Positions 25,482-33,984 of a stretch of 53,507 nt of DNA are shown here, piece by piece (positions within the stretch are counted from its first letter, which is position 1; each line of letters opens with the position of its first letter). Source of the stretch: Chloroflexota bacterium (GTDB taxonomy: Bacteria > Chloroflexota > Anaerolineae > Anaerolineales > Anaerolineaceae); NCBI GenBank assembly GCA_012729755.1, contig JAAYCN010000044.1, forward strand, positions 1-53,507, given 5' to 3'. Made by a program: the position numbers and the translations under genes. Under the pieces are notes generated by a model. That model was given only the letters and a program-made list of their open reading frames with translations, had not been told where the DNA came from and searched no databases.

Positions 25482-26454
25482 TTCGAAATTGCCCTTAGAA
25501 TCCCTTGTTCAGAACACGAAAGAAAAAACGGATGGATACTACAAGAACAAACTTTCTTTAGTATTGGCTCATTTTTTCAATAATCAAATTAAAGCGCTTT
25601 TTGTTTTGCCATTTCAACTTTATCCTGCTCGACCAACGGTGATTTTAGACAGTCCCTATTGGCAAGAACCGGTCACATGGGCTGGAAAGTTGCCATTAGA
25701 ACACTGTCTGGGTTTTCTGGTAAATCTGATCTTCATTAGTCTGGGACTTTCCCTTGCCTGGAAAAAGTTTAGTTGGGCAGGTCTGACCCCTATAATGCTG
25801 GAAGTCGGCTATTATCTTTCTAATGCTCTGGTGCGGACCTCGGGCAGTAGGTATCTGGTGGCTGCGGATTGGGTGGTTTATTTTTATTTTATGCTTGGTA
25901 TCTGGGCCATACTGATCAAATATAAAATTGTTCGCGATACAAATTCGAGCCTGGTTAAAGACACAAATTCGCAAAACAGTCAGCTCTGGGTTACGCTGTT
26001 GCTTTGCCTCTTGATTGGATTGTCGCTGCCAGTGTTGAATTTGACATTTCCTGTGGTTTATCACAACGAGACCAAAGCGGAAGTCTATCAACGCCTGCCA
26101 TTGCAAAAAATTGAAAACGAAGTAGGCATTTCCATGGAAGAGATGCGAGCATTTTATGAAAAACCGACGACGGTTTTCCTGTTTGGGCGCGAGATTTATC
26201 CGGCTTATCAGGAGCTAAAAAGCGATCCGACTTTAAGAGCAAACACCTTTAAATTGCTGACCCCCAAACCTTATGATGTTTATATCGCCGATGGCGAAGC
26301 GCCTGCAGAAGCTCTTCCGGCTGGGGAAGATATGATCGTCTTAGGGTGTAGAGAAGCAGACTCGCCATGGATCAAGGCTTACCTCGGATATTTCGTGGAA
26401 TCGGATAAATTGATTTGGGCGACCAACACCACGTTTAGAGACATTTGTCCATAA
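25405..26454 (+). CDS. GT39-like integral membrane glycosyltransferase, C-terminal part (frameshifted gene)
   Basis: Open frame of 349 residues overlapping the previous one by 77 bases in another frame. It continues the membrane protein with an amphipathic start, then HFFNNQIKALFVLPFQLYP and two to four membrane helices (about 110-215). A C-terminal soluble domain follows (PTTVFLFGREIYPAYQEL). Nothing looks like a natural gene start at the 25405 GTG: no ribosome binding site, and the first residues read as the middle of a protein. The two parts together (about 850 residues) would make a normal large GT39-type protein, so one shift between about 25400 and 25470 is the simplest explanation. Confidence 0.7.
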   Translation: MFQTYKFSPIQDANRLPSARLQESTDSKLPLESLVQNTKEKTDGYYKNKLSLVLAHFFNNQIKALFVLPFQLYPARPTVILDSPYWQEPVTWAGKLPLEHCLGFLVNLIFISLGLSLAWKKFSWAGLTPIMLEVGYYLSNALVRTSGSRYLVAADWVVYFYFMLGIWAILIKYKIVRDTNSSLVKDTNSQNSQLWVTLLLCLLIGLSLPVLNLTFPVVYHNETKAEVYQRLPLQKIENEVGISMEEMRAFYEKPTTVFLFGREIYPAYQELKSDPTLRANTFKLLTPKPYDVYIADGEAPAEALPAGEDMIVLGCREADSPWIKAYLGYFVESDKLIWATNTTFRDICP

Positions 26455-26483
26455 TTACCTTCGCAGTCATTAAATAAGAACAA

Positions 26484-26519
26484 GAAAAACCATCTGTTGT
26501 AATAAATGGCTTTTTTCGC
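26484..26519 (+). terminator. Candidate terminator after the glycosyltransferase gene
   Basis: An A-run plus CCAT pairs with ATGG plus a run of six T (about 26484-26518) around an AT-rich loop. The stem is short and partly A-T, so confidence is moderate. Confidence 0.5.
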
Positions 26520-26542
26520 TATTTTTCCGTCAGAGCCAAAAA

Positions 26543-26572
26543 TTGGCGTTAAAAACGAATTATTGGTATAAT
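26543..26572 (+). promoter_or_regulatory. Promoter of gyrA
   Basis: -35 TTGGCG at 26543-26548 (4 of 6) and perfect -10 TATAAT at 26567-26572, 18-base spacer, 50 bases before the ATG. Confidence 0.65.
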
Positions 26573-26622
26573 TCACAGGTTGTTCTTCTTGACTATAAGA
26601 AGGCAAAAAAGGCCGAAAAACC

Positions 26623-29298
26623 ATGAGCGATTTAACTGTTACCCCAGAACCAGATGAAGTAGCCCCAACAAATTCGGGCGTGACCGAAGTGGTGGGCATT
26701 GATGAACAGATGCGGGTAGCCTATCTCGATTACGCGATGAGCGTGATCGTCCAGCGCGCGCTGCCGGATGTGAGAGATGGCCTCAAACCCGTCCACCGTC
26801 GCATTCTCTATGCCATGGAAGACTTGGGGATCCGCTCGAATACCGCCTATAAAAAGTCGGCGCGTATTGTCGGCGAGGTATTGGGCAAATATCATCCGCA
26901 TGGGGATCAGGCCGTGTATGACAGCATGGCGCGCATGGCGCAGGATTTCTCGATGCGCTACCCGCTGGTAAGCGGGCAGGGCAACTTTGGCTCTGTCGAT
27001 GGCGACCCGCCTGCGGCAATGCGCTATACGGAAGCGCGACTCTCCAAGATGGCGGAGGAGTTGCTGGCCGACCTTGACCGGGAAACAGTCGATTTCAACG
27101 ACAACTTTGATGGTTCGTTGAAAGAGCCTGAGATTCTGCCGGCGCGCATGCCGAACTTGCTAATGAACGGCTCAAGCGGTATCGCGGTGGCGATGGCGAC
27201 AAATATTCCGCCTCACAACCTCAAAGAGCTGGTCTCGGCGCTGACCATGATGATTGATCGCTATGATGAGATCGAAGAGATCAGCGTCGAAGAGCTGATG
27301 CAGCATGTGCTTGGCCCAGACTTTCCGACCGGCGGGTTGATCGTGGGCAATGAAGGCATTCGCCAGGCTTATTCGACCGGGCGCGGTCATCTCATCATGC
27401 GGGGTACAGCCGCGATTGAAGAGAATAAAAATGGCCGCTTTGCAATCGTGATCACCGAGATCCCCTATCAATTGAACAAAACCTCCCTGCTGGAGCGAAT
27501 CGCGGAGCTGGTACGTGAGGGGCGACTGGACATGATTGCCGACATGCGGGATGAATCTGACCGCCGCGGCATGAGGATTGTCGTGGAGTTAAAACGCGCC
27601 AGTCAGCCGAAAAAGGTCTTGAACCAGCTGTATAAGTGGACGCCGCTGCAGTCGACCTTCGCGGTGCAGATTTTGGCGTTAGTTGATGGCGAGCCGCGCA
27701 TGCTGACGCTGAAGCGCGCTTTGGTACATTACCTTGAGCATCGGCAGGTTGTGGTGACGCGCCGAACAATGTTCGAACTGGATAAGGCTAAAAAACGCGC
27801 CCATATCCTCGATGGCTTGTTAATCGCGCTGGCAAATCTGGACGCGGTCATCAAGACCATTCGCGAGAGCCCAGACGCTGATGTGGCCAAAGCGCGTTTG
27901 ATGGAGCGCTTCAACCTGACTGAGATCCAGGCGCAGGCGATCCTGGACATGCAGCTGCGCCGGCTGGCGGCGTTGGAGCGGCAGAAGATCGAAGACGAAT
28001 ATGAACAATTGCGCCGTTTAATTGCGGAGCTCGAGGATGTGTTAGCCCACCCGCATAAGATTCTGACAATTATTCGCTCAGAACTTGAAGAGGTCGCTGA
28101 GAAGTATGGTGACGCGCGGCGTACCAGGATCATGCCTGACCTGGATAGCGATCTTTCGGATGAGTCGCTGGTGCAGGATGAGCCGATTTTCGTCTCGGTG
28201 ACCGACCGCGGATATATCAAGCGCGTCTCAGATTCAGCGTATCGCGCCCAGGGCAGGGGCGGCCGCGGTGTAACCGGTCAGGCGGTCAAGGAAGCTGACC
28301 AGGTGGCGTTCTTCCTGCGGGCGAACACGCTGGACACGATGTTGTTCTTCACAGACAGGGGTAAGGTCTATTCAGAACGTGTGTTTGAAATTCCCGAAGA
28401 GACGCGTTTGGGCAAAGGGATCCCGGTGGTAAACATCCTGAACCTTGAGCCGGAAGAACATCTGACAGCGATGGTGCCAATCAGGGATTTCTCGGCGGCG
28501 AGCTATTGTATGATGGCAACCCGCCGCGGGCGGGTGAAGCGCGTACCACTGAAGGATTTCAGCCGTGTGTATAAGACGGGTCTAAAAGCGATCACGCTCG
28601 ACGATGGGGACGAGTTGGGTTGGGTTTGCCTGACCAACGGCAGTGATGATGTCATCGTAGTCACACGCAATGGCAAGGCTTTGCGTTTTAAAGAGAAAGA
28701 AGTCCGCTCCACCGGTCGCAGCACGATGGGCGTAACCGGCATCAAATTGAAAGATGATGTTTTGGTGGGGATGGAAGTGGTCAAACCGGATGGCTACCTA
28801 TTGGTAGTAACCGATCGCGGTCAGGGCAAGCGCACCCCGCTGAAAGAATACATCCCCAAATCGCGCGGCACGCTGGGCGTGACGACGATCAGCCAGGAAG
28901 CGCGCGCTGAGATTGGCGATGTCGCACAGGTGAGAGTGGTTGAAGAAGGGCAGGAAGTGACGCTGATTTCGACCAACGGTATTGTCCTGCGCACCACAGT
29001 GGACGAAATTTCGATCCAGGGCCGTGCCACCCAGGGCGTGAGGGTGATGGGACTTGATGAGGGTGATAAATTGGCCGCTATGACGGTCATTCCCGTGGAA
29101 GAGGTCAAAGCGGCGGCCGAAGCCGCTGCCCGAGCGCAGAACGAAGAGGAATCATCCTTCGCGGCTCAGTCCAGCCAACAAATTGAAGACCTTGAAGATT
29201 CCATGGAAGCGCCGGATAGTGAGAATATTCAGTCGGACGAGTTGGAAGAACCCTTCAATGAAGACGATGAAGCCGGGGAAGAAAGCTCCCCCGAGTAA
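26623..29298 (+). CDS. gyrA: DNA gyrase subunit A
   Basis: Type II topoisomerase subunit, 891 residues. Breakage-reunion domain with the catalytic Tyr135 in [10 protein letters not shown]; the coiled-coil tower is near 390-480. The C-terminal beta-pinwheel begins after residue 510 and includes the GyrA-box QGRGGRGV, which supports gyrase rather than ParC. The quinolone pocket reads [10 protein letters not shown], so the position of E. coli Ser83 is Gln96 while Asp87 is kept (Asp100). The protein ends in a long acidic tail. gyrB is not adjacent. Its last 70 bases overlap the convergent birA gene. Confidence 0.97.
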   Translation: MSDLTVTPEPDEVAPTNSGVTEVVGIDEQMRVAYLDYAMSVIVQRALPDVRDGLKPVHRRILYAMEDLGIRSNTAYKKSARIVGEVLGKYHPHGDQAVYDSMARMAQDFSMRYPLVSGQGNFGSVDGDPPAAMRYTEARLSKMAEELLADLDRETVDFNDNFDGSLKEPEILPARMPNLLMNGSSGIAVAMATNIPPHNLKELVSALTMMIDRYDEIEEISVEELMQHVLGPDFPTGGLIVGNEGIRQAYSTGRGHLIMRGTAAIEENKNGRFAIVITEIPYQLNKTSLLERIAELVREGRLDMIADMRDESDRRGMRIVVELKRASQPKKVLNQLYKWTPLQSTFAVQILALVDGEPRMLTLKRALVHYLEHRQVVVTRRTMFELDKAKKRAHILDGLLIALANLDAVIKTIRESPDADVAKARLMERFNLTEIQAQAILDMQLRRLAALERQKIEDEYEQLRRLIAELEDVLAHPHKILTIIRSELEEVAEKYGDARRTRIMPDLDSDLSDESLVQDEPIFVSVTDRGYIKRVSDSAYRAQGRGGRGVTGQAVKEADQVAFFLRANTLDTMLFFTDRGKVYSERVFEIPEETRLGKGIPVVNILNLEPEEHLTAMVPIRDFSAASYCMMATRRGRVKRVPLKDFSRVYKTGLKAITLDDGDELGWVCLTNGSDDVIVVTRNGKALRFKEKEVRSTGRSTMGVTGIKLKDDVLVGMEVVKPDGYLLVVTDRGQGKRTPLKEYIPKSRGTLGVTTISQEARAEIGDVAQVRVVEEGQEVTLISTNGIVLRTTVDEISIQGRATQGVRVMGLDEGDKLAAMTVIPVEEVKAAAEAAARAQNEEESSFAAQSSQQIEDLEDSMEAPDSENIQSDELEEPFNEDDEAGEESSPE

Positions 29299-30026
29299 AT
29301 TCGTTGTCTTTGACCTTTGACGTCTTCGACGAGCAGGGCGCCATCACTATCAACACATATCAGGCGAAATGATTCCATTTCGCCTGAATTATTTCTGACT
29401 GGGGCGACCTGGCCGCGAAAAGCAAGATGTTCGTTGCAGCGCGCGATAAACGCGTCAGTCGGGAGCAGCGGCCGAAGAGCGGCAAGGTGGGTGAGCACCT
29501 CCCTGAGCAGGGTCGGGCGATCGAGAACCCGGGCGGTTTCGCTCTCTATGGAAGACGCCGGATAAATCAGCGAAGGGAGGTTGGGAACGGAGGCAGCGGT
29601 AATATTGATGCCGATCCCGATAATCAGTCCTTTAAGATGTGAGCCTTCCCAGAAGGCTTCGGTAAGGATGCCGCAGATTTTCTTGTTGTTAATCAAAACA
29701 TCATTAGGCCATTTAAGCTGCGGGCGCGCGCCGCTGAGCTCAGCGATGGCAGCCCGAACAGCCAGTCCTCCCAGCGCGCTGAAGCGGGAAAGCGAATGGA
29801 CTTCGCCCGGCGTGGGCCTGATAAGAATGGAAAAAGCCAAAGAGGCTTCCGGAGTGGTGACCCAACTGCGCCCCTGACGCCCGCGCCCTTTAAGTTGCTG
29901 GTCAGCGACCACCACCAGGCCTTCCGGCTCGTCTTCATCGATGGCGCGCCAAACATCATCGTTTGTGGAATTGGTCTCGGCTAAATGCGTAATGCGGAAA
30001 TTATCAACTGCGGTGGGAAAGGTCAT
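29229..30026 (-). CDS. birA: Biotin--[acetyl-CoA-carboxylase] ligase
   Basis: 265 residues, group I biotin protein ligase without the N-terminal repressor helix-turn-helix. The catalytic loop is GRGRQGRSW, followed by [19 protein letters not shown] (biotin/ATP site) and GIGINI. The C-terminal SH3-like cap ([23 protein letters not shown]) is present but ends in an odd Ser-rich run after YSGEL. That run is encoded opposite the acidic tail of gyrA. The frame is open to 30077, but ATG 30026 overlaps the kinase stop (ATGA) and gives the normal N-terminus. It attaches biotin to carboxylases. Confidence 0.93.
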   Translation of the reverse strand: MTFPTAVDNFRITHLAETNSTNDDVWRAIDEDEPEGLVVVADQQLKGRGRQGRSWVTTPEASLAFSILIRPTPGEVHSLSRFSALGGLAVRAAIAELSGARPQLKWPNDVLINNKKICGILTEAFWEGSHLKGLIIGIGINITAASVPNLPSLIYPASSIESETARVLDRPTLLREVLTHLAALRPLLPTDAFIARCNEHLAFRGQVAPVRNNSGEMESFRLICVDSDGALLVEDVKGQRQRIYSGELSSPASSSSLKGSSNSSD

Positions 30027-31594
30027 GTGGCGATTACCTGCTTGATGATTGGGTGAACACGGGGAAGGCTGAAACATATGCGGGCGCCCTCTTTGTAGCT
30101 CTCATCAATCCAGATCCGCCCGCCGTGGGCTTGCACGATAGCTTTGCAGAGATAAAGCCCCAAACCGGTGCCTTTGGTGGTTTTAGCGGCCTCATCAGAG
30201 CGGTAGAAACGGTCGAAGACAAAATGGGTGTCCCGTGGGTCAAAGCCGAGGCCGTGGTCTTGAACACAAAATTGAATATTGTATTCATCGAATTGCCCCG
30301 CGATGAGAATTTCACCGTTGGGGGTGTATTTGGTAGCGTTGCCGATCAGGTTGGTAAAAACCTGTTTCAGGCGGTCTTCGTCCGCGACAATCGTTGGGAA
30401 GTCATCAGGTATTTGCATGCGGAATTGATGCGTGTCGTCCTGCTTGCTGAAGCGCTTGACAATTTGTGAGATCAGGTCGGTAATATTGAATTCGATCGGC
30501 TTGAGCGAAAGCCCTCCGCTTTGCAGGCGGGTGGCGTCCAACAGGTCTTCAACCATTGCGGTAAGGTGGTCGGCTTCTTCTTCAATCACGCTTAAAGATT
30601 CGCTGATCGTCGCTTTGTCCCAGTCTGCGTCGTCTCGCCGCAAGGTAGAAGCGTAGCCCTTGATAAGCGCGATGGGGGTTTTAAGTTCGTGGCTTACCAC
30701 AGAGATAAAGTTGGTTTTCATCTCTTCAGCGGTGCGGAAGCGGGTAATATCGCGCACGCTGGCGATGACATTAAGCAGTTCCCCTTCAGCGCTGAAAAGA
30801 GGGGCGTAGGTTATCGCGACAGGCACGGGTTTGAGGTGGTTGCCGCGTTCGAGGTCGCCCTCAAGGTACATCTCTGAGCGGCTGTAATTGCGGAAGTGAG
30901 TGTTGGTAGCCTCGTGAAGAGACAGCCCCTGGGTTGGATTTTGCCAATGAAAGACCTCGTCCACAGGCAGGTTGACCAGACTCCCTGGGGCAACGCTGAG
31001 CAGGCGCTCAAGGGCAGAATTGACTATGACCACCTTGAGGTCTGGATTGAGGATAATGATGCCGTCGGCAACCGAATCAAGCAGAGCAGACATACGCAGG
31101 GATTGGTTTCGGGTCTGGTTATAGAGACGTGCGTTGCGCACGGCAATCGCGGCCTGGTTAGCGAAGCTGGAGAGGATCTGGCGGTCGTTGCTGGTGAAAG
31201 TGGCGCGGTAGTTGCGAAAAACGTAAATCTGACCGATTGTCGTGTGCTGGAAGGTCATCATGATGCCGACGCCCGTGATCATGCCCATGCTGATGTCGTT
31301 GAGCATACGGTCAATCTCGGGGATGGTCTGTTCGGCGTTATCTTCGGAAGGCTGCTGAGATTCCATCCAGCGCTCAATGTAGTTTGAGAGGGCTGACGGC
31401 AGGTTTTGGCTGACGGCGATTTTCCAACCATTGGGGTCTTCGTCAAGGGCGATAAAGCCGGCGTGACCGCCGAGCATCTCGATCGCGATGCTGAGGATGC
31501 GGGTGAGCAGTGCCTTGAGGTCGAGCTCCTCGGTGAGAATACGGGAGATCTCGAGCAGGTAATCTCGTTGGCGAACGCGGTAATCAGGCAGCAT
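30023..31594 (-). CDS. Soluble GAF-PAS sensor histidine kinase
   Basis: 523 residues with no membrane helix. Order: short coiled start, GAF domain (about 12-155), PAS domain (about 168-290, with DSVADGIIILNPD), and HisKA with the phosphoacceptor His302 in SVVSHELKTPIALIKGY. The HATPase domain has the N-box NLIGNATKYTP, G1 DHGLGFDP and GTGLGLYLCKAIVQAHGG. It senses a cytoplasmic ligand or redox cue. No response regulator is adjacent, so it is an orphan in this window. The coupled downstream gene is birA, which is probably only a transcriptional neighbour. Confidence 0.92.
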   Translation of the reverse strand: MLPDYRVRQRDYLLEISRILTEELDLKALLTRILSIAIEMLGGHAGFIALDEDPNGWKIAVSQNLPSALSNYIERWMESQQPSEDNAEQTIPEIDRMLNDISMGMITGVGIMMTFQHTTIGQIYVFRNYRATFTSNDRQILSSFANQAAIAVRNARLYNQTRNQSLRMSALLDSVADGIIILNPDLKVVIVNSALERLLSVAPGSLVNLPVDEVFHWQNPTQGLSLHEATNTHFRNYSRSEMYLEGDLERGNHLKPVPVAITYAPLFSAEGELLNVIASVRDITRFRTAEEMKTNFISVVSHELKTPIALIKGYASTLRRDDADWDKATISESLSVIEEEADHLTAMVEDLLDATRLQSGGLSLKPIEFNITDLISQIVKRFSKQDDTHQFRMQIPDDFPTIVADEDRLKQVFTNLIGNATKYTPNGEILIAGQFDEYNIQFCVQDHGLGFDPRDTHFVFDRFYRSDEAAKTTKGTGLGLYLCKAIVQAHGGRIWIDESYKEGARICFSLPRVHPIIKQVIAT

Positions 31595-31716
31595 GGGTTT
31601 ATTTTATCATCGCGGAGGTGGTTATTCGCGGCTTTATCCTAACCAGTACCTTAGGCGACCCTCTTCTGACCTGAGACTTTTACCAATAAAATTCTGCCAT
31701 GCGTCGATTAAATAAA

Positions 31717-31742
31717 GATCCCGAGAGCTGTCTCTCGGGATC
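31717..31742 (-). terminator. Hairpin terminator of the aminotransferase gene
   Basis: A perfect 11-bp stem GATCCCGAGAG/CTCTCGGGATC around loop CTGT (31717-31742). On the minus strand it is followed by TTTATTTAAT. It lies 20 bases after the aminotransferase stop. Confidence 0.85.
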
Positions 31743-31762
31743 TGCCGTTCATGAAGACAAAA

Positions 31763-33091
31763 TCACCCGAGTGAATGTTTTTTCTCAGCCAGGCTGATGG
31801 ATTCGTCGATAATCTTTAAAGCGTCGTCAACTTCGCTCTTGCTGGTTGAAAGCGGTGGGGCAATGCGGATCACGCTCTTGCCGCAGCCCAACAACAAGAG
31901 GCCGCGCTCAAAGGCGAAATCTACCACATCGTCGCGCAGTTTTTCCGCTGGGGCTTTGCTTTCGCGATCCTCAACGAACTCAACGCCAAGCATGAAACCC
32001 ATCCCGCGGACGTCGCCAATGCTGGGGTGTTTCTTCTGCAGGTCAAACAGGCCATCCTTACAATAGGCGCCGACAACACGCGTGTTTTCCATTAGTTCGT
32101 CCTCGATTAATTGGATTGTCGCCAATGAGGCGGCGCAGGAGATCGGGTTGCCTCCGTAGGTGTTGCCGTGTGAGCCTTTTGGCCAGTTCATCACCTTCTT
32201 TTTTGCGACCAAAGCGCCGAGTGGCATGCCCGAGGCGATGCCTTTCGCGCTGGTAATGACGTCAGGCTCAACCCCGAAGTGTTCAATCGCCCAGAATTTG
32301 CCCGTGCGTCCCATCCCGCATTGAACTTCGTCGGCGATGAGAAGGATGCCATATTTATCACAGAGTTTTCGCAAGGCTGGGAAGAAGTCATCAGGCGGAA
32401 CGAGGTAGCCGCCCTCGCCCTGAATAGGCTCAATGAGAATGCCGGCAACATCCTTGCCGGGCACGAGCCGGCCGATCAGCTCTTCTTCGATGTACGAAAC
32501 GACGGTTTCGCCATCGCCCATGCCGGGTTTGCGAGCAAGCAGCGGACGATAAGGATTGGGATACGGCGCATGCAAAACGCCGTTCATCAGCGGGAAGAAA
32601 CCGTTCTTGTAATTAGCTTTCGAGGCGGTAAAGGTCACTGCGCCAATCGTGCGGCCGTGGAAGGCGCCGAGGAAGCCGATAAAATGGCTGGCTTGGGTGT
32701 GATAGCGGGCGAGTTTGATTGCCCCTTCGACGCTTTCGGTGCCTGAATTGGTCATGAACGAACAGGTGTCTTCCTTCCATGGAGCGTGTTCAGCTAATTT
32801 TTCGCCTAAGCGGATCCAGTTTTCGTGGTAGAAGTCGGAGGAAATGTGGATGAATTTTTCAGCCTGGTCTTGAATGGCTTTAACGATCTTTGGATGGCTG
32901 TGGCCGGTGGTGACTACTGCGATGCCAGCGGCAAAGTCGAGAAACCGGTTGCCGTCTACGTCCCACACCTCCGTACCCCTGCCATGATCCATGACGAATG
33001 GATAACCGCGCGGGTATGAGGGTGAGATAACTTTTTGATCTCGCTCGATCAGTGCCTTTGCCTTAGGGCCAGGTAGATTCATGGGTTGCAT
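31763..33091 (-). CDS. Class III PLP-dependent aminotransferase (4-aminobutyrate/acetylornithine type)
   Basis: 442 residues, fold-type I. FMTNSGTESVEGAIKLAR is the phosphate-binding loop, HGRTIGAVTFT and EPIQGEGGY are typical of GabT/ArgD relatives, and Asp254 in LIADEVQCGMGRTG contacts the PLP ring. Lys283 in TSAKGIASGMPLGA is the Schiff-base residue. The length and N-terminus fit 4-aminobutyrate or similar omega-amino acid transaminases better than ArgD (about 400 residues), and no arginine genes are nearby. GGAGAG precedes the ATG at the right distance. Monocistronic: terminator at 31717-31742, and the secA-surE terminator lies just upstream. Confidence 0.88.
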   Translation of the reverse strand: MQPMNLPGPKAKALIERDQKVISPSYPRGYPFVMDHGRGTEVWDVDGNRFLDFAAGIAVVTTGHSHPKIVKAIQDQAEKFIHISSDFYHENWIRLGEKLAEHAPWKEDTCSFMTNSGTESVEGAIKLARYHTQASHFIGFLGAFHGRTIGAVTFTASKANYKNGFFPLMNGVLHAPYPNPYRPLLARKPGMGDGETVVSYIEEELIGRLVPGKDVAGILIEPIQGEGGYLVPPDDFFPALRKLCDKYGILLIADEVQCGMGRTGKFWAIEHFGVEPDVITSAKGIASGMPLGALVAKKKVMNWPKGSHGNTYGGNPISCAASLATIQLIEDELMENTRVVGAYCKDGLFDLQKKHPSIGDVRGMGFMLGVEFVEDRESKAPAEKLRDDVVDFAFERGLLLLGCGKSVIRIAPPLSTSKSEVDDALKIIDESISLAEKKHSLG

Positions 33092-33113
33092 AGACTCTCC
33101 TTATGATTTAATT

Positions 33114-33147
33114 AAAAAGGCTCACTGCTGGTGAGGTCAGTGAGCCC
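33114..33147 (-). terminator. Terminator of the secA-surE operon
   Basis: GGCTCACTG (33119-33127) pairs with CAGTGAGCC (33138-33146), loop of 10. On the minus strand it is followed by a run of five T (33114-33118). Confidence 0.85.
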
Positions 33148-33173
33148 GATTGTGAATTCATGGTCAAATTGTA

Positions 33174-33974
33174 TCATATCGCAAAGAACTTTTTGTTCTC
33201 CTGCTGAAGTTGTGAGGCACGTTCAAGGCGGAGGTTATCTGTCATGTCCAGCAGCAGGGGCGTAACAGAAATAAAGCCGGCTTTGATCGCGCCATAGTCG
33301 GTGCCAGGCTCTTCAATCCCGCTCGGCGCGTCACCGCCGATCCAGTAATAAGGTCGACCGCGCGGGTCTAAGCGCCGCACTACCGCGTTGCTGTAGATCC
33401 GCGTTCCCTGACGGGTGATCTGGACGCCCGCGTAGTCGCCCGAAGTCCGATAAGGCAGGTTAATATTCCAAATAGGAGCAGGCAAGTCAAAGCGATAGAA
33501 ACTGTAGAGCTTAAATATGACTTTAGCCGACGCGCTGGCAGCGGCGGTGTAGTCAAGAACGCCTTCGAAATGTTCAGGCGTGTCAAGCGAAACTGCGAAT
33601 CCGGGGCGGTTGTTGACGCTGGCTTCCATAGCCGCGGTAACAGTGCCCGAATAGGTTACATCGTTGCCGACATTGGCGTTTGGGTTAATTCCGGAGACGA
33701 CCAGGTCGATAGGTTCTTCAACCACTCCGAGAAGGGCTAAAGCGACACAGTCAGATGGCGCGCCATCACAGGCCAGCGCGCTGCTGCCGTCAGCGAGAGC
33801 TACTGGGTTAATGCGCATCGGCCGGCTCATCGTTTTGACATGGCCGCTGGCGCTCCAGTTTCGATCGGGCGCGAGGACGGTGACTTTAGCCTCGGGGTTA
33901 GCGCGCAGGGCCTGAGCGAGAGCGAGCAGGCCGGGGGCTAAAACCCCATCATCATTGGTAACTAAAATGTGCAT
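33174..33974 (-). CDS. surE: 5'/3'-nucleotidase SurE
   Basis: 266 residues. Metal-dependent nucleoside-monophosphate phosphatase with the N-terminal ILVTNDDG metal motif (Asp8, Asp9), APDRNWSASGH, CDGAPSDCVALAL and VVSGINPNANVGNDVTYSGTV, all classic SurE blocks. It starts 10 bases after the secA stop and shares the terminator at 33114-33147. Its function is nucleotide salvage or stress survival. Confidence 0.94.
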   Translation of the reverse strand: MHILVTNDDGVLAPGLLALAQALRANPEAKVTVLAPDRNWSASGHVKTMSRPMRINPVALADGSSALACDGAPSDCVALALLGVVEEPIDLVVSGINPNANVGNDVTYSGTVTAAMEASVNNRPGFAVSLDTPEHFEGVLDYTAAASASAKVIFKLYSFYRFDLPAPIWNINLPYRTSGDYAGVQITRQGTRIYSNAVVRRLDPRGRPYYWIGGDAPSGIEEPGTDYGAIKAGFISVTPLLLDMTDNLRLERASQLQQENKKFFAI

Positions 33975-33984
33975 GTCAAACCTC

